A stretch of 64,000 nucleotides of DNA from Ralstonia sp. TCR112 (GTDB taxonomy: Bacteria; Pseudomonadota; Gammaproteobacteria; Burkholderiales; Burkholderiaceae): NCBI RefSeq assembly GCF_007997035.1, contig NZ_VOSS01000075.1, positions 51,752 through 115,751 of the forward strand, given 5' to 3'. Below, one piece after another: positions 26,805 through 34,783 of this stretch. The notes beneath the pieces are model-generated. The model was not told the origin of the DNA. It saw only the letters and a program-made list of their open reading frames with translations, and searched no databases. The number at the start of each line of letters is the position of its first letter. The stretch's first letter is position 1. Made by a program: the position numbers and the translations under genes.

Positions 26805-27458
26805 TCAAACGGCTGCCAGCGGCTGGGTGCCCACGGGCAGGCCGATGGTGGCGTGGGTGAGCATGCGTTCCACGTAGCGGGCGATCAGGTCGATCTCCAG
26901 GTTGACCTGGCTGCCGGCCTTCAAGTGCTTCAGCGTGGTGACCGCCACCGTGTGCGGGATCAGGTTGATCGAGAATTCGCAGCCGTCGGCATCGTCGCGG
27001 ACGGTGTTGACCGTCAGCGACACGCCGTTGACCACCACCGAGCCCTTGTAGGCGAGATATTTGCCCAGCTCTGCCGGCGCCCGCACACGCAGTTCGTGTG
27101 ATTCGTTGACGGGGGCGAAATGCGTCACCGTGCCAAGACCGTCAACATGGCCCGACACGAGGTGACCGCCGATGTGGTCGGCCAAGCGCAGGGCTTTCTC
27201 CAGATTCACCTCGCCCGGGCGTTCCAGCCCGACGGTCTTGGACAGCGATTCGCGCGACACATCCACCTCAAAGCGGTTGTCGGTCTTGGCGACGACGGTC
27301 ATGCAGGCGCCCTGGATGGCGATCGAATCGCCCAAGGCGACGTCAGCGAGCGGCAGGCCGCCGGAGTCGATGGACAGGCGCACGCCAGCATCAGCGTTGT
27401 CGCCCAGCGGCGAGACGGTTTCAATGCGGCCAACTGCGGCGACGATTCCGGTAAACAT
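26805..27458 (-). CDS. ribE: Riboflavin synthase, alpha subunit
   Basis: Riboflavin synthase dismutates two lumazine molecules to riboflavin. The 217-residue protein consists of two similar lumazine-binding barrels: MFTGIVAAVGRIETV followed by DSIAIQGACMTVV, then LVSGHVDGLGTV, and the repeat GSVVVNGVSLTVN and NLIPHTVAVTTL. The ATG at 27458 gives the conserved MFTGIV start. It lies six bases after ribD. A GGCCCC/GGGGCC hairpin in the 127-base gap before ribB (26779-26798) has no T tract. Confidence 0.95.
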   Translation of the reverse strand: MFTGIVAAVGRIETVSPLGDNADAGVRLSIDSGGLPLADVALGDSIAIQGACMTVVAKTDNRFEVDVSRESLSKTVGLERPGEVNLEKALRLADHIGGHLVSGHVDGLGTVTHFAPVNESHELRVRAPAELGKYLAYKGSVVVNGVSLTVNTVRDDADGCEFSINLIPHTVAVTTLKHLKAGSQVNLEIDLIARYVERMLTHATIGLPVGTQPLAAV

Positions 27459-27464
27459 AAGCAA

Positions 27465-28577
27465 TCAATCCGTGGGGTTGCGGCGCGCCAGGATGCGGAG
27501 GTCCCCCCCGACGCGCGAGATGTCGTGAAAGAAGAATTCTGCCGCGCCTTCCAGTGTCTGCAGCGGGCCCATATTGAACATGCCCTGGCCCGAGCCGAGC
27601 ACCTTGGGGGCCAGATAGACAAGGATTTCGTCGACCAGCCCTTCGCGCAGCAGCGAGCCGTTGAGCTTGAAACCGGCCTCAACATGCAGCTCGTTGATTT
27701 CTCGGCGGCCCAGTTCGCGCAGGACCGCGGCCAGATCGACCTTTCCGGCTGCGTTGGGCAGTAGGATGACCTCCGCGCCGCGCTCGCTCAACGCGCGCAT
27801 GCGCCCGGCTTCGGGCTGTGCGGCAAAAATCAGCGTCGGCTCGTGGTGGCCATCCGCGGTGAGGATATGCGCATCGAGCGGCACGTCCAGCGCCGAGTCG
27901 ATCAGCACACGCCGCGGCTGGCGCGGTGTGTTGACGGCGCGCACGGTCAGTCGCGGATTGTCTTCGCGCACCGTGCCGATGCCGGTGAGGATGGCGCAGG
28001 CACGCGCGCGCCAGCGGTGGCCGTCGTTGCGCGCCTCGGTTTCGGTGATCCACTGGCTGATGCCGTTGTCCAGCGCGGTGCGGCCGTCGAGTGAGGCGCC
28101 GACCTTCACGCGCACCCAGGGCGTGCCGCGCGTCATGCGCGAAACGAACCCGATGTTCAGCTCGCGCGCCTCCCGCTCGAGCAGGCCGCAGCGCACGTCG
28201 ACGCCGGCGTCTCGCAGCTTCTGCAAGCCCCGTCCGGAGACGGCCGGGTTCGGATCTTCCATGGCCGCCACCACGCGCGCAATACCAGCTTCGACCAGAC
28301 GGTCGGCGCAGGGCGGCGTGCGGCCAAAGTGGCTGCAGGGCTCCAGCGTCACATAGGCGGTGGCGCCGCGTACGTCCTGGCCGCGGGACTGGGCGTCCTT
28401 GATGGCCTGGATTTCAGCGTGGTCCTGGCCGGCAGGTTGTGTGTAGCCCTCACCGATGACGGTGTCGTCACGCACGATTACGCATCCGACGCGCGGGTTG
28501 GGCGTGGTGGTGAACAAGCCTTTCTCGGCCAGCGCCAGGGCGCGCTGCATCATGGCGTGGTCGAAGTCGGAGAACAT
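27465..28577 (-). CDS. ribD: Bifunctional riboflavin biosynthesis deaminase/reductase
   Basis: RibD carries out the second and third riboflavin steps. The N-terminal deaminase (residues 1-145) has TPNPRVGCVIV, the zinc motif HAEIQAI and PCSHFGRTPPCADRL. The C-terminal reductase starts at VRVKVGASLDGRTAL and ends with LHVEAGFKLNGSLL and the LGSGQGMF region. The 370-residue length is normal. It begins 20 bases after the last minor-pilin gene on the same strand with no terminator between, an unusual position for the head of a rib cluster. No FMN riboswitch motif was found before it. Confidence 0.96.
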   Translation of the reverse strand: MFSDFDHAMMQRALALAEKGLFTTTPNPRVGCVIVRDDTVIGEGYTQPAGQDHAEIQAIKDAQSRGQDVRGATAYVTLEPCSHFGRTPPCADRLVEAGIARVVAAMEDPNPAVSGRGLQKLRDAGVDVRCGLLEREARELNIGFVSRMTRGTPWVRVKVGASLDGRTALDNGISQWITETEARNDGHRWRARACAILTGIGTVREDNPRLTVRAVNTPRQPRRVLIDSALDVPLDAHILTADGHHEPTLIFAAQPEAGRMRALSERGAEVILLPNAAGKVDLAAVLRELGRREINELHVEAGFKLNGSLLREGLVDEILVYLAPKVLGSGQGMFNMGPLQTLEGAAEFFFHDISRVGGDLRILARRNPTD

Positions 28578-28597
28578 GGGAAAGCCGGGAGTCTGGG

Positions 28598-29170
28598 TTA
28601 ATCGTCGTTAGCTGGGGCACCGGTGCCGCACGTTTTAGAGTCCTTGGCCGGATCGCAGATGCGGGCGCGGCCTGCAGAGTTGATGCGGACGCGCCGCACA
28701 TGGGCTCCGGATCGGATGGTCAGCGTGCCGTAGAGCTGGCTGCCGTTGCGCTGTCGCGAGTATCCCACAGGTGCATAAGACAGGGTGTCGACATCCCGCT
28801 GTGATGCTGTGAACGCAAATTGAACCGGCGGTACCACAGGAGGCGAAACATGGACCAAGATGGCGTCGGTGCCCGGCTCCAGCGGCGTCGCTTGGGTTTG
28901 CGGCGAGGGCGTCATATACAACGCCCATCCCGACGACCAGCCCTGCTGTGCGTCGAGCGGGCCGAGGTGAATCCATGCACGCTGAGTGCGCGACATGGTT
29001 TGCGCCAGCGCGATTGCGCTGACAAAGCGGTCGGCCAGAACGATCACGGTCTCGCGTTGCCACCAATTCAGTCCGGCGGGCGCCGCGAACACCGCGAGGA
29101 TCGACATGACACTCAGGACGACGACGAGCTCAGCCAGCGTGAACCCGGTCCGCAGGCGAGATACCTTCAT
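28598..29170 (-). CDS. fimT: GspH/FimT-family minor pseudopilin
   Basis: A 190-residue prepilin-like protein. The short leader ends RLRTG and is followed by FTLAELVVVLSVMSILAVFAAP, the class III signal with Gly9 at -1 and Glu14 at +5. The C-terminal globular part resembles GspH/FimT pseudopilins (RTQRAWIHLG, then RVRINSAGRARICDP). Two ATGs are possible (29179, 29170); 29170 overlaps the preceding stop as ATGA, which favours it. It is the last gene of the minus-strand pilin operon. Confidence 0.85.
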   Translation of the reverse strand: MKVSRLRTGFTLAELVVVLSVMSILAVFAAPAGLNWWQRETVIVLADRFVSAIALAQTMSRTQRAWIHLGPLDAQQGWSSGWALYMTPSPQTQATPLEPGTDAILVHVSPPVVPPVQFAFTASQRDVDTLSYAPVGYSRQRNGSQLYGTLTIRSGAHVRRVRINSAGRARICDPAKDSKTCGTGAPANDD

Positions 29171-29571
29171 GGCCAGCATGCAAGCGACGCCGGCTGGCGC
29201 ACGTTGCCGACCTGTGTGAACCGTTCCCCCGTATTGCGCAGGATAAGCGTGCCGCAGACGGTATCTGGGCGCACCGGCCGAGCGGCGACTTCAATGCAAT
29301 GTGCGAGAGCGGGACCATCGCAGGGGCTCGCGAGCAAGTGATAGCTGGCGACGTGTTCCAGGACGCTTGCCGGTGTGGGGCTATTGCCTGTATGCCCGTA
29401 CTGGCGCTCGATTTCTACCATGGTGGAGACCAGCGCCGCACGCGCCGCAGCCCGTCGCGCGCGCTCATGGTGTCCCGACCAGGTTTGTATGGCGGCGCCC
29501 GTTAACAACGCGGCGATAGCCAGAGCAATCGTGAGTTCGATAAGCGTGAATGCAGCGTGGCGATGCTTCAT
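29167..29571 (-). CDS. PilE-like minor type IV pilin, short
   Basis: A 134-residue prepilin with the N-terminus MKHRHAAFTLIELTIALAIA. The cleavage site is Ala7-Phe8 rather than the normal Gly-Phe, with Glu at +5. Prepilin peptidase tolerates Ala at -1 less well than Gly, so processing may be inefficient. The rest is a small globular domain with two cysteine-containing loops (ASPCDGPALAHC, DTVCGTLIL). It overlaps both neighbours by four bases (ATGA), pointing to tight translational coupling. Confidence 0.8.
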   Translation of the reverse strand: MKHRHAAFTLIELTIALAIAALLTGAAIQTWSGHHERARRAAARAALVSTMVEIERQYGHTGNSPTPASVLEHVASYHLLASPCDGPALAHCIEVAARPVRPDTVCGTLILRNTGERFTQVGNVRQPASLACWP

Positions 29572-30359
29572 CGCAAGCCTTCCTCGATCAGCTCACGCCA
29601 GCTGAGGCGGCCTAGCAAGAAGGTTTGCGACTGGATGTCGACCGCGTCCTCCCCGTTGCTGGTGGGGTAGACGAGTTGTGTCACCGTGCCATTAGGGCGA
29701 ATGACAGGCGGTGCAGATTCAATGGTGAACTGGGGCGAGGATATGCGGCGCGGCGTTCGTGGGCGGAAGACCGTTTGCAGCACGACGCTGACGGAAGGGT
29801 CGGCGCCAAATCCTGCGGCCGTGATCCGATATAACGTGGGCGGTGGGGCGCCATCGGGTTGCGTAGCTTGGCCGGGCCAGCGGTCCGGAATCGACTCAAT
29901 GACGTACCGCGCAGGGCGGCCGGCAATGCGCCCGGCGTCCGGGAAGCGCGCGTCGATCTCTACGGCGAGGGTGGCCGTATCCAGCAGTTGCGCGAGTGTC
30001 CAGAGCGATTGGCCGGCTTGCGGTTGACATAGTCCGTGCGAGGCGCCACTGCCGCATGCTCCTGGCAAAAACCCACGTCGCGAAACCGGATCGAGAGCGG
30101 CGATACGCTCGTGCGGCAAGGCGGCCATACATTCCACAGCCGTGGGCGTCTCGGTGGCGACCGAGAGTTCGCACTCCGCCATGTTCAGCGCCATTTCCGC
30201 GCCGTATTTGGCCAGGGCGCGATCGGCAGTGAGAGACGTGCGGTGCCGCTGATCCAACACCAGATGAAAGGTTGCCATGGTGAGCAGGCCGAGCAAAGCC
30301 GCGGCTGGCATCACGATCATCATCGAAAAACCACGCGCTCCAGCGTTATCGCTCAACAT
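29568..30359 (-). CDS. pilX: PilX-like minor pilin assembly protein
   Basis: A 263-residue protein starting MLSDNAGARGFSMMIVMPAAALLG. It has a prepilin site at Gly10-Phe11, and residue +5 is Ile instead of Glu, as in PilX proteins. Downstream features typical of PilX are DRALAKYGAEMALNMAECEL and a globular region ending IQSQTFLLGRLSWREL. It probably acts as a minor pilin that primes type IV pilus assembly with PilV and PilW. The ATG at 30359 overlaps pilW by seven bases. Confidence 0.82.
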   Translation of the reverse strand: MLSDNAGARGFSMMIVMPAAALLGLLTMATFHLVLDQRHRTSLTADRALAKYGAEMALNMAECELSVATETPTAVECMAALPHERIAALDPVSRRGFLPGACGSGASHGLCQPQAGQSLWTLAQLLDTATLAVEIDARFPDAGRIAGRPARYVIESIPDRWPGQATQPDGAPPPTLYRITAAGFGADPSVSVVLQTVFRPRTPRRISSPQFTIESAPPVIRPNGTVTQLVYPTSNGEDAVDIQSQTFLLGRLSWRELIEEGLR

Positions 30360-31285
30360 ACGTCCACGTCGCAAGCAAGCGGATTGCGCAAGCGTACCGT
30401 TGCTGTGAAGACAGCACGACGGCGCTGGGTTTGGGTGGGCGTGAATCGCAAGTCCTGTGCGGTGCTGCCTTCGACGTGCCGGAGTTTGGGAAATAGAGCA
30501 AGTGTGGGGGTGATCTTGTTGATTGACTTGGCGGAGTTGTAGTCGCCACGAACGACCAGCGCGATGTGTACGGCTTGCACCTGATGCCATTGCTTGGCGG
30601 TCAGCGCGCGCGCAGACAGTGTCGTAGTCGACGTGCCGTCAGCGCTGCGAACGACATACAGAAGCTGCATAGTTTCGACGCCGCGGACCATGCCGTGAGA
30701 CGTCCAACCGCCTGCCACAGTCTGACCGTCTTGATGCCTTCGCGAGCGGCACATCAGTTGCGGTTCTTGATCCGGCGCCCGGGCGAGGTAGAGCAGCATG
30801 TAACCCGCACGCTGGTCGTCGCTGCCGTTCTGCACCCGCTCAGCCACTCCGTAGCCGGAACAGTCGATGATGCTGTTGTCAGCTCGCTGCGAGTTGTTCT
30901 GTATGCTGCGACCGGCAAAGCGCACCAGTACGGCGTCGCTTCCGCGGACGCCGCTGCCGTTGCAGTCAAGGGCTTCCGCTTCGCGAGGGGTGCAACTGTC
31001 CGCACCTTGGATCGATCGTGCCTCGTTCACGTCTGACCATCGGCGTTCTAGCGATGCTGCTGGCGTATCGGTGACCCATCCCGCATGTTGCAGTGCCGTT
31101 GTCAGCAGTTCCAGCGCTTGGGTGCCGCGGCTTTCGATCAAGGCATCGTCTGCGATGCGCTGATAGCTTGCACGTGCAAGGAGTGTCAGTTGCAGCGTGA
31201 TGCCAAGCACGATCAACCCGATCAGCATGCCAATCAGCAACTCCACCAGCGTCGCGCCCCGCTGAGCATCAGAGGTGGGGCACAT
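30353..31285 (-). CDS. pilW: PilW-like minor pilin assembly protein
   Basis: A 310-residue protein with MCPTSDAQRGATLVELLIGMLIGL at the N-terminus: cleavage at Gly10-Ala11 and Glu15 at +5. The region after the helix (QRIADDALIESRGTQALELLTTAL) and the C-terminal beta-rich domain match PilW. It starts one base after the mini-pilV stop (TGA-C-ATG). It is one of two PilW proteins in the window; the plus-strand copy is about 100 residues longer. Confidence 0.85.
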   Translation of the reverse strand: MCPTSDAQRGATLVELLIGMLIGLIVLGITLQLTLLARASYQRIADDALIESRGTQALELLTTALQHAGWVTDTPAASLERRWSDVNEARSIQGADSCTPREAEALDCNGSGVRGSDAVLVRFAGRSIQNNSQRADNSIIDCSGYGVAERVQNGSDDQRAGYMLLYLARAPDQEPQLMCRSRRHQDGQTVAGGWTSHGMVRGVETMQLLYVVRSADGTSTTTLSARALTAKQWHQVQAVHIALVVRGDYNSAKSINKITPTLALFPKLRHVEGSTAQDLRFTPTQTQRRRAVFTATVRLRNPLACDVDVC

Positions 31286-31286
31286 G

Positions 31287-31487
31287 TCAGCGGACGTTCG
31301 TGGATTCGACCCGGTTGCCTTGCGTTCGGATATCGCTCGATAGCTGGCGCAGGCTTTGGCTGGTGCTCTCCATGCGCTCAAGTGCGGTCAGGGTGCCCGC
31401 TGCGCACAGGGACAGTACGGCTAGTGCGACGAGGGATTCGAGGAGGATGGCGCCGTGTTGGTGGTTGGCTTTATGGTGGACGGGCAT
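31287..31487 (-). CDS. pilV: Mini-PilV: prepilin N-terminal helix without a globular domain
   Basis: A 66-residue protein, MPVHHKANHQHGAILLESLVAL onward. It has a clear prepilin signature (Gly12 at -1, Ala at +1, Glu17 at +5) and a hydrophobic helix followed by an amphipathic extension ending RVESTNVR. PilV proteins normally have 150-190 residues; the paralogue on the plus strand has 161. The stop is one base from pilW, so there is no leftover PilV sequence to restore by a frameshift. It may be a deletion derivative or a dedicated small pseudopilin. The ATG at 31487 was chosen as the closest start to the cleavage site. Confidence 0.75.
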   Translation of the reverse strand: MPVHHKANHQHGAILLESLVALAVLSLCAAGTLTALERMESTSQSLRQLSSDIRTQGNRVESTNVR

Positions 31488-31536
31488 GAATCGGCTGATT
31501 TCTGAAGGGTCACTCAAGTTAGTGCGAATTTGGCCG

Positions 31537-31549
31537 TATGACTGTCATA
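31537..31549. promoter_or_regulatory. Perfect palindrome near the minus pilin operon
   Basis: TATGAC-T-GTCATA is a perfect 13-base palindrome lying 50 bases upstream of mini-pilV. It is a candidate binding site for a dimeric regulator of the minus-strand pilin operon. Confidence 0.4.
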
Positions 31550-31596
31550 TGTGGTCAATACCCGTCGGTTATTCGTGGAAGGAGCTTCGTCTCCTA

Positions 31597-31640
31597 GGGT
31601 GTTGGATTCGCTTTCAGGCGAATCTTCCGACCCCTTTTTT
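31597..31640 (+). terminator. Orphan terminator-like hairpin, possible 3' end of a small RNA
   Basis: GGGT pairs with ACCC around an inner perfect stem GATTCGC-TTTCAG-GCGAATC, followed by CTTTTTT. It looks like a rho-independent terminator for plus-strand transcription, but no plus-strand gene lies upstream, because the left neighbour is read leftward. A second GGAG-CTTCGT-CTCC hairpin is immediately upstream. A small RNA of roughly 60-150 bases is a possibility; no clear promoter was found. Confidence 0.4.
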
Positions 31641-31752
31641 GGGGAAAGCATAAAAAGCAGGGCATCCTCCGGTTGCATTGCTCCAACAGCTGACGCCTAC
31701 CCGCCGGGCGCAGGCTATTGACACTGATTGGTCCCATCCTCCATGATTGCGA

Positions 31753-31768
31753 GCGTCAAGCTTGACGC
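31753..31768. promoter_or_regulatory. 16-base perfect palindrome before the plus pilin operon
   Basis: GCGTCAAGCTTGACGC is a perfect palindrome 170 bases upstream of the plus-strand pilE-like gene and 30 bases after a TTGACA hexamer. Its length and symmetry suggest a dimeric regulator binding site. Confidence 0.45.
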
Positions 31769-31938
31769 CGTACCTGCCGAATTTCATAAGGCGGAAGAAT
31801 CTCAAAAGAACGTAATCGGGTAATCGGGAAGGGCGCGTTTTTCACCAAGATGCGTCTGTTGTTTCAAGCAGCCGGGGGGCTATATGTACAGGGTCAAAGT
31901 CACTCTTTCGCCGTCGTTCATTCTGCGGCGGCACTGAC

Positions 31939-32460
31939 ATGTCCGCGCCGCTCTGCGTCAACGCAAGCGTGCCGCGTGATTCCGATTCGGCTGGCTTGCC
32001 TTTAGTCACAGGAAGGCGGCTACGGCCGGTGATTGCGCGCGCATCAGGATTCACTCTCGTCGAGCTCATGATCACGGTGGCCATCGTGGCCATCCTCGCT
32101 ACGATTGCGTATCCCAGTTATACCGACTACATCACGCGTGGCAAGCTGGCCAACGTGACGAACATGCTCGCGGGTATTCGCGCGCAGATGGAACAGTACT
32201 ACCAAGACAATCGCACCTACGCGGCGGTCGGGACTTTCACCCCGCCCTGTCAGGCGATTTCGTCTGTAGCCGAGTTTTCGTTGGCCTGCAATATCACGAA
32301 CAACGGTAATAGCTACCAAATGACTGCCACCGGTTCCGGAACAACGGCCGGCTTCACATATACAGTCAACGAGGCAAACGTTCAGGCGACGACTGCGGCA
32401 CCCCGCGGCTGGAACACATCCACCACGTGCTGGGTGACTAAGCGAGGTCAGTCGTGCTGA
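31939..32460 (+). CDS. pilE: PilE-like minor type IV pilin
   Basis: A 173-residue prepilin. The mature part starts after Gly37 with FTLVELMITVAIVAILATIAYPS and has Glu at +5. The globular part contains TRGKLANVTNMLAGIRAQMEQYYQDN, the typical PilE segment, and a C-terminal disulfide loop with Cys near TSTTCWVTKRGQSC. The 37-residue leader is unusually long for a type IV prepilin, so an internal non-ATG start is possible. It heads the plus operon and overlaps the next gene by seven bases. Confidence 0.85.
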   Translation: MSAPLCVNASVPRDSDSAGLPLVTGRRLRPVIARASGFTLVELMITVAIVAILATIAYPSYTDYITRGKLANVTNMLAGIRAQMEQYYQDNRTYAAVGTFTPPCQAISSVAEFSLACNITNNGNSYQMTATGSGTTAGFTYTVNEANVQATTAAPRGWNTSTTCWVTKRGQSC

Positions 32461-33065
32461 TCGGCTCGGAAGCCCGGCGCCGTGGCTTCACGCTGATCGA
32501 ACTGCTCGTCACGATTTCGGTGTTTGCCTTTTTGATGCTCCTGGCAGCTCCCAGTTTTACGAACTGGATCCAGGATGCACAGGTGCGCACTGCAGCCGAA
32601 TCGTTGCAGAACGGTTTGCGCGTTGCGCAAGCCGAAGCTGCGCGCCGCCATCGTCAGGTTGCGATGGTGCTGACCAACGGCGTGCCGAACCAGGGTGTGA
32701 TGGCACAGGCGAACGGCAAGAACTGGTTCGTTACCGTGATTCCGAACACGACAGCGGGCGAGTCGTACACCCAGGTGTCGCCATCATTAATGGTGCAAAG
32801 CGGTACGCTTGGCGCGGTTGCACCTAACGCGCAGATCAACGGCCAGGCGGCGGTCTGCTTCAATTCGTTGGGCCGGCTGACCACCCTCAACGATGGCACG
32901 TACAGCTGCACCATTCCGGCCACGGGCACAGTCACTTACGCCGTGACGAACAGCCGGTCTGCAACCGCACGGGCATTGAACGTTACCGTAGGAATTGGTG
33001 GTTCGATTCGAGTGTGCGATCCGAGCAAGTCTTTGTCGCAGGGTAGTCCAGATGCATGCAGCTAA
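32454..33065 (+). CDS. fimT: GspH/FimT-family minor pseudopilin
   Basis: A 203-residue prepilin-like protein starting at GTG: MLIGSEARRRGFTLIELLVTISVFAF, cleavage at Gly11-Phe12, Glu at +5. The remainder matches GspH/FimT: PSFTNWIQDAQVRTAAESLQNGLRVAQAEA, AVCFNSLGRLT and a terminal SIRVCDPSKS block. This minor pilin is probably part of the initiation complex at the pilus tip. It overlaps pilE and pilV, a sign of translational coupling. Confidence 0.88.
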   Translation: MLIGSEARRRGFTLIELLVTISVFAFLMLLAAPSFTNWIQDAQVRTAAESLQNGLRVAQAEAARRHRQVAMVLTNGVPNQGVMAQANGKNWFVTVIPNTTAGESYTQVSPSLMVQSGTLGAVAPNAQINGQAAVCFNSLGRLTTLNDGTYSCTIPATGTVTYAVTNSRSATARALNVTVGIGGSIRVCDPSKSLSQGSPDACS

Positions 33066-33537
33066 CCCCGCCTCACACCGCGCTACGCGAAACCGGCGAT
33101 CGCAGAGCGGGATGACGCTCGTCGAGGTGCTGATTGCGATGCTGCTGCTCACCGTGGCGCTGACGGCCATGGTGATGGCGCAAATCCGGGCTTCGCAAGT
33201 CTCGGTTGACGCCGAGGACCGCAATCGCGCTGCTTTGCTGGCCAATGAACTCGCCAGCACGATGTGGCAGAACCACACGGTCAATTTGCCGGCGTCCTCT
33301 GTGGCTGCGTGGCAAACGATGGTGAGTACCAACGTGAGCTACCGGACAGCCAGCGCCTCCAGCCCCGTGGGTAGCGGCCTGGGCGGCCTGCCCAACGGTA
33401 CGGGCTCGGTCTCAGTCGACAGCACGACCAATATCGCGACGATCACCATCACTTGGCAAGCGCCGTCTCACGGCGTGAACGCGACTGCCGGTATGAGCAG
33501 CACGAGCCAGTATGTGACGCAGGTGGTGCTGCCATGA
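33052..33537 (+). CDS. pilV: PilV-like minor pilin
   Basis: A 161-residue prepilin. The leader ends RRSQSG, and the mature protein starts MTLVEVLIAMLLLTVALTAMV with Glu25 at +5. The stretch after the helix (RASQVSVDAEDRNRAALLANELASTMW) is characteristic of PilV. The ATG at 33052 overlaps the end of fimT, and the stop overlaps the pilW start as ATGA. It is the full-length counterpart of the 66-residue mini-PilV on the other strand. Confidence 0.88.
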   Translation: MHAANPASHRATRNRRSQSGMTLVEVLIAMLLLTVALTAMVMAQIRASQVSVDAEDRNRAALLANELASTMWQNHTVNLPASSVAAWQTMVSTNVSYRTASASSPVGSGLGGLPNGTGSVSVDSTTNIATITITWQAPSHGVNATAGMSSTSQYVTQVVLP

Positions 33538-34781
33538 ACGCCGGAACTTCAATTAAGCGGCCTTTGCGCGCGGCCCGCCAGACGGGCCTCAGCCTAATTG
33601 AGTTGATGGTGGCGTTGGTCGTCAGCATGGTCATCGTGGGGGCGGTGTTCGGCCTGATGAGTGTGTCGGAAGGGCGCAAGCGCACCACGATGTCGGTCAG
33701 CGACATCAATCAAAGCGGTGTGTTCGCCCTGTACCAGTTGGACAAGGCGATCCGCAGCGCCGGATCGGGCTATTCGCAGAACTGGCCGCTGACCTATGGC
33801 TGCCGCCTCAATGTCAATTTGAACGGCAATCAAATTCTCCCGTCTCCGGCAAGTATGCCGCCGCCGTTTGACAAGCTGTTGGCGCAGTTGGGCGGCTTTC
33901 GGTTGATGCCGCTACTGATCGTGCAGAACGGCACGCCCCTGACCGCGGGAAGTTCTGACGCGATCATCACGATGGCGGGCAATGCCGGCTATGGAGAGAT
34001 TCCGACCGAGTTTTCCAATACTGCACCCGTGGTGTCCGCAGGCGTGGTGAATCTCAGCCTGATCAACACCATGACGTTCAACGCGGGCAACCTCGTGCTC
34101 GTAGCGGACCGCAATAACACGGCGGGCAACGTACAACCCTGCTATGTCGGCCAGGTGAAGAGCGGCTTTACCGGCAGCGTTGCAGTACAACTGCCGCTGG
34201 CTGGTGCCTATGACGCATCGGTGGGCCCGGACGGGGGCGCGGCCAACGTCTCCGCAACAGGCGTGGCCATGAATCTCGGCAACGTCGGTGGAGGCAATTT
34301 GCCGGCCTTTGGCGTGTATGGCGTGGGTGCCAACAACACTTTGATGTTCTATGACCTGCTGCAATCGGGTGGCAACGGCAATAACGCAATCCCGCTCGCA
34401 GATGGCGTGATGGAAATGCATGCCCTGTACGGCATAGATCCAAACAACACCGGCAATGTCACCTGGCAGGCGCCCACCGGCGCGTTCGACGCGGCAACGC
34501 TGTCCAATGGCACGCAGACCGCCGCGGCGAATCTCTACGCGATCAAGGCGGTGCGGATCGGCTTGATCCTGCGGACCTCGCTGCCTGAGCGCGCACAGCA
34601 ATATGTGACGAGTGCTAGCGCAGTCACCGCGACAGGCGTCGTCAGTCCCGGGCCGCTGGTCCTGTTTGCCGATGTACCAGGGCAGACCTATACCCGAAAG
34701 CTCACGGGCGCGGAGCAAAACTATCGTTACCGCGTGTTGGAAGCCACGATCCCCCTGCGCAACACATTGTTGCAGCGCTGA
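33534..34781 (+). CDS. pilW: PilW-like minor pilin assembly protein
   Basis: A 415-residue protein with leader MNAGTSIKRPLRAARQTG and mature N-terminus LSLIELMVALVVSMVIVGA (Glu23 at +5). The region SDINQSGVFALYQLDKAIRSAGSGYSQNW is the PilW signature. The large C-terminal beta-rich domain contains many Asn/Gly repeats (NNTGNV, GNGNNAIPLADGV) and ends VLEATIPLRNTLLQR, matching other PilW proteins. It starts in a four-base overlap with pilV. Confidence 0.9.
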   Translation: MNAGTSIKRPLRAARQTGLSLIELMVALVVSMVIVGAVFGLMSVSEGRKRTTMSVSDINQSGVFALYQLDKAIRSAGSGYSQNWPLTYGCRLNVNLNGNQILPSPASMPPPFDKLLAQLGGFRLMPLLIVQNGTPLTAGSSDAIITMAGNAGYGEIPTEFSNTAPVVSAGVVNLSLINTMTFNAGNLVLVADRNNTAGNVQPCYVGQVKSGFTGSVAVQLPLAGAYDASVGPDGGAANVSATGVAMNLGNVGGGNLPAFGVYGVGANNTLMFYDLLQSGGNGNNAIPLADGVMEMHALYGIDPNNTGNVTWQAPTGAFDAATLSNGTQTAAANLYAIKAVRIGLILRTSLPERAQQYVTSASAVTATGVVSPGPLVLFADVPGQTYTRKLTGAEQNYRYRVLEATIPLRNTLLQR

Positions 34782-34783
34782 CG

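Larger units (their letters stand above)
31488..31938. other. 451-base regulatory region between divergent minor-pilin operons
   Basis: No gene was found here. The region has lower GC than its surroundings. It contains a palindrome (31537-31549), a GGAG/CTCC hairpin (31581-31594), a terminator-like structure with a T6 tail on the plus strand (31597-31640), a TTGACA hexamer (31718-31723) without a clear -10, and a 16-base perfect palindrome (31753-31768). No clear sigma-54 promoter was seen. Confidence 0.6.
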
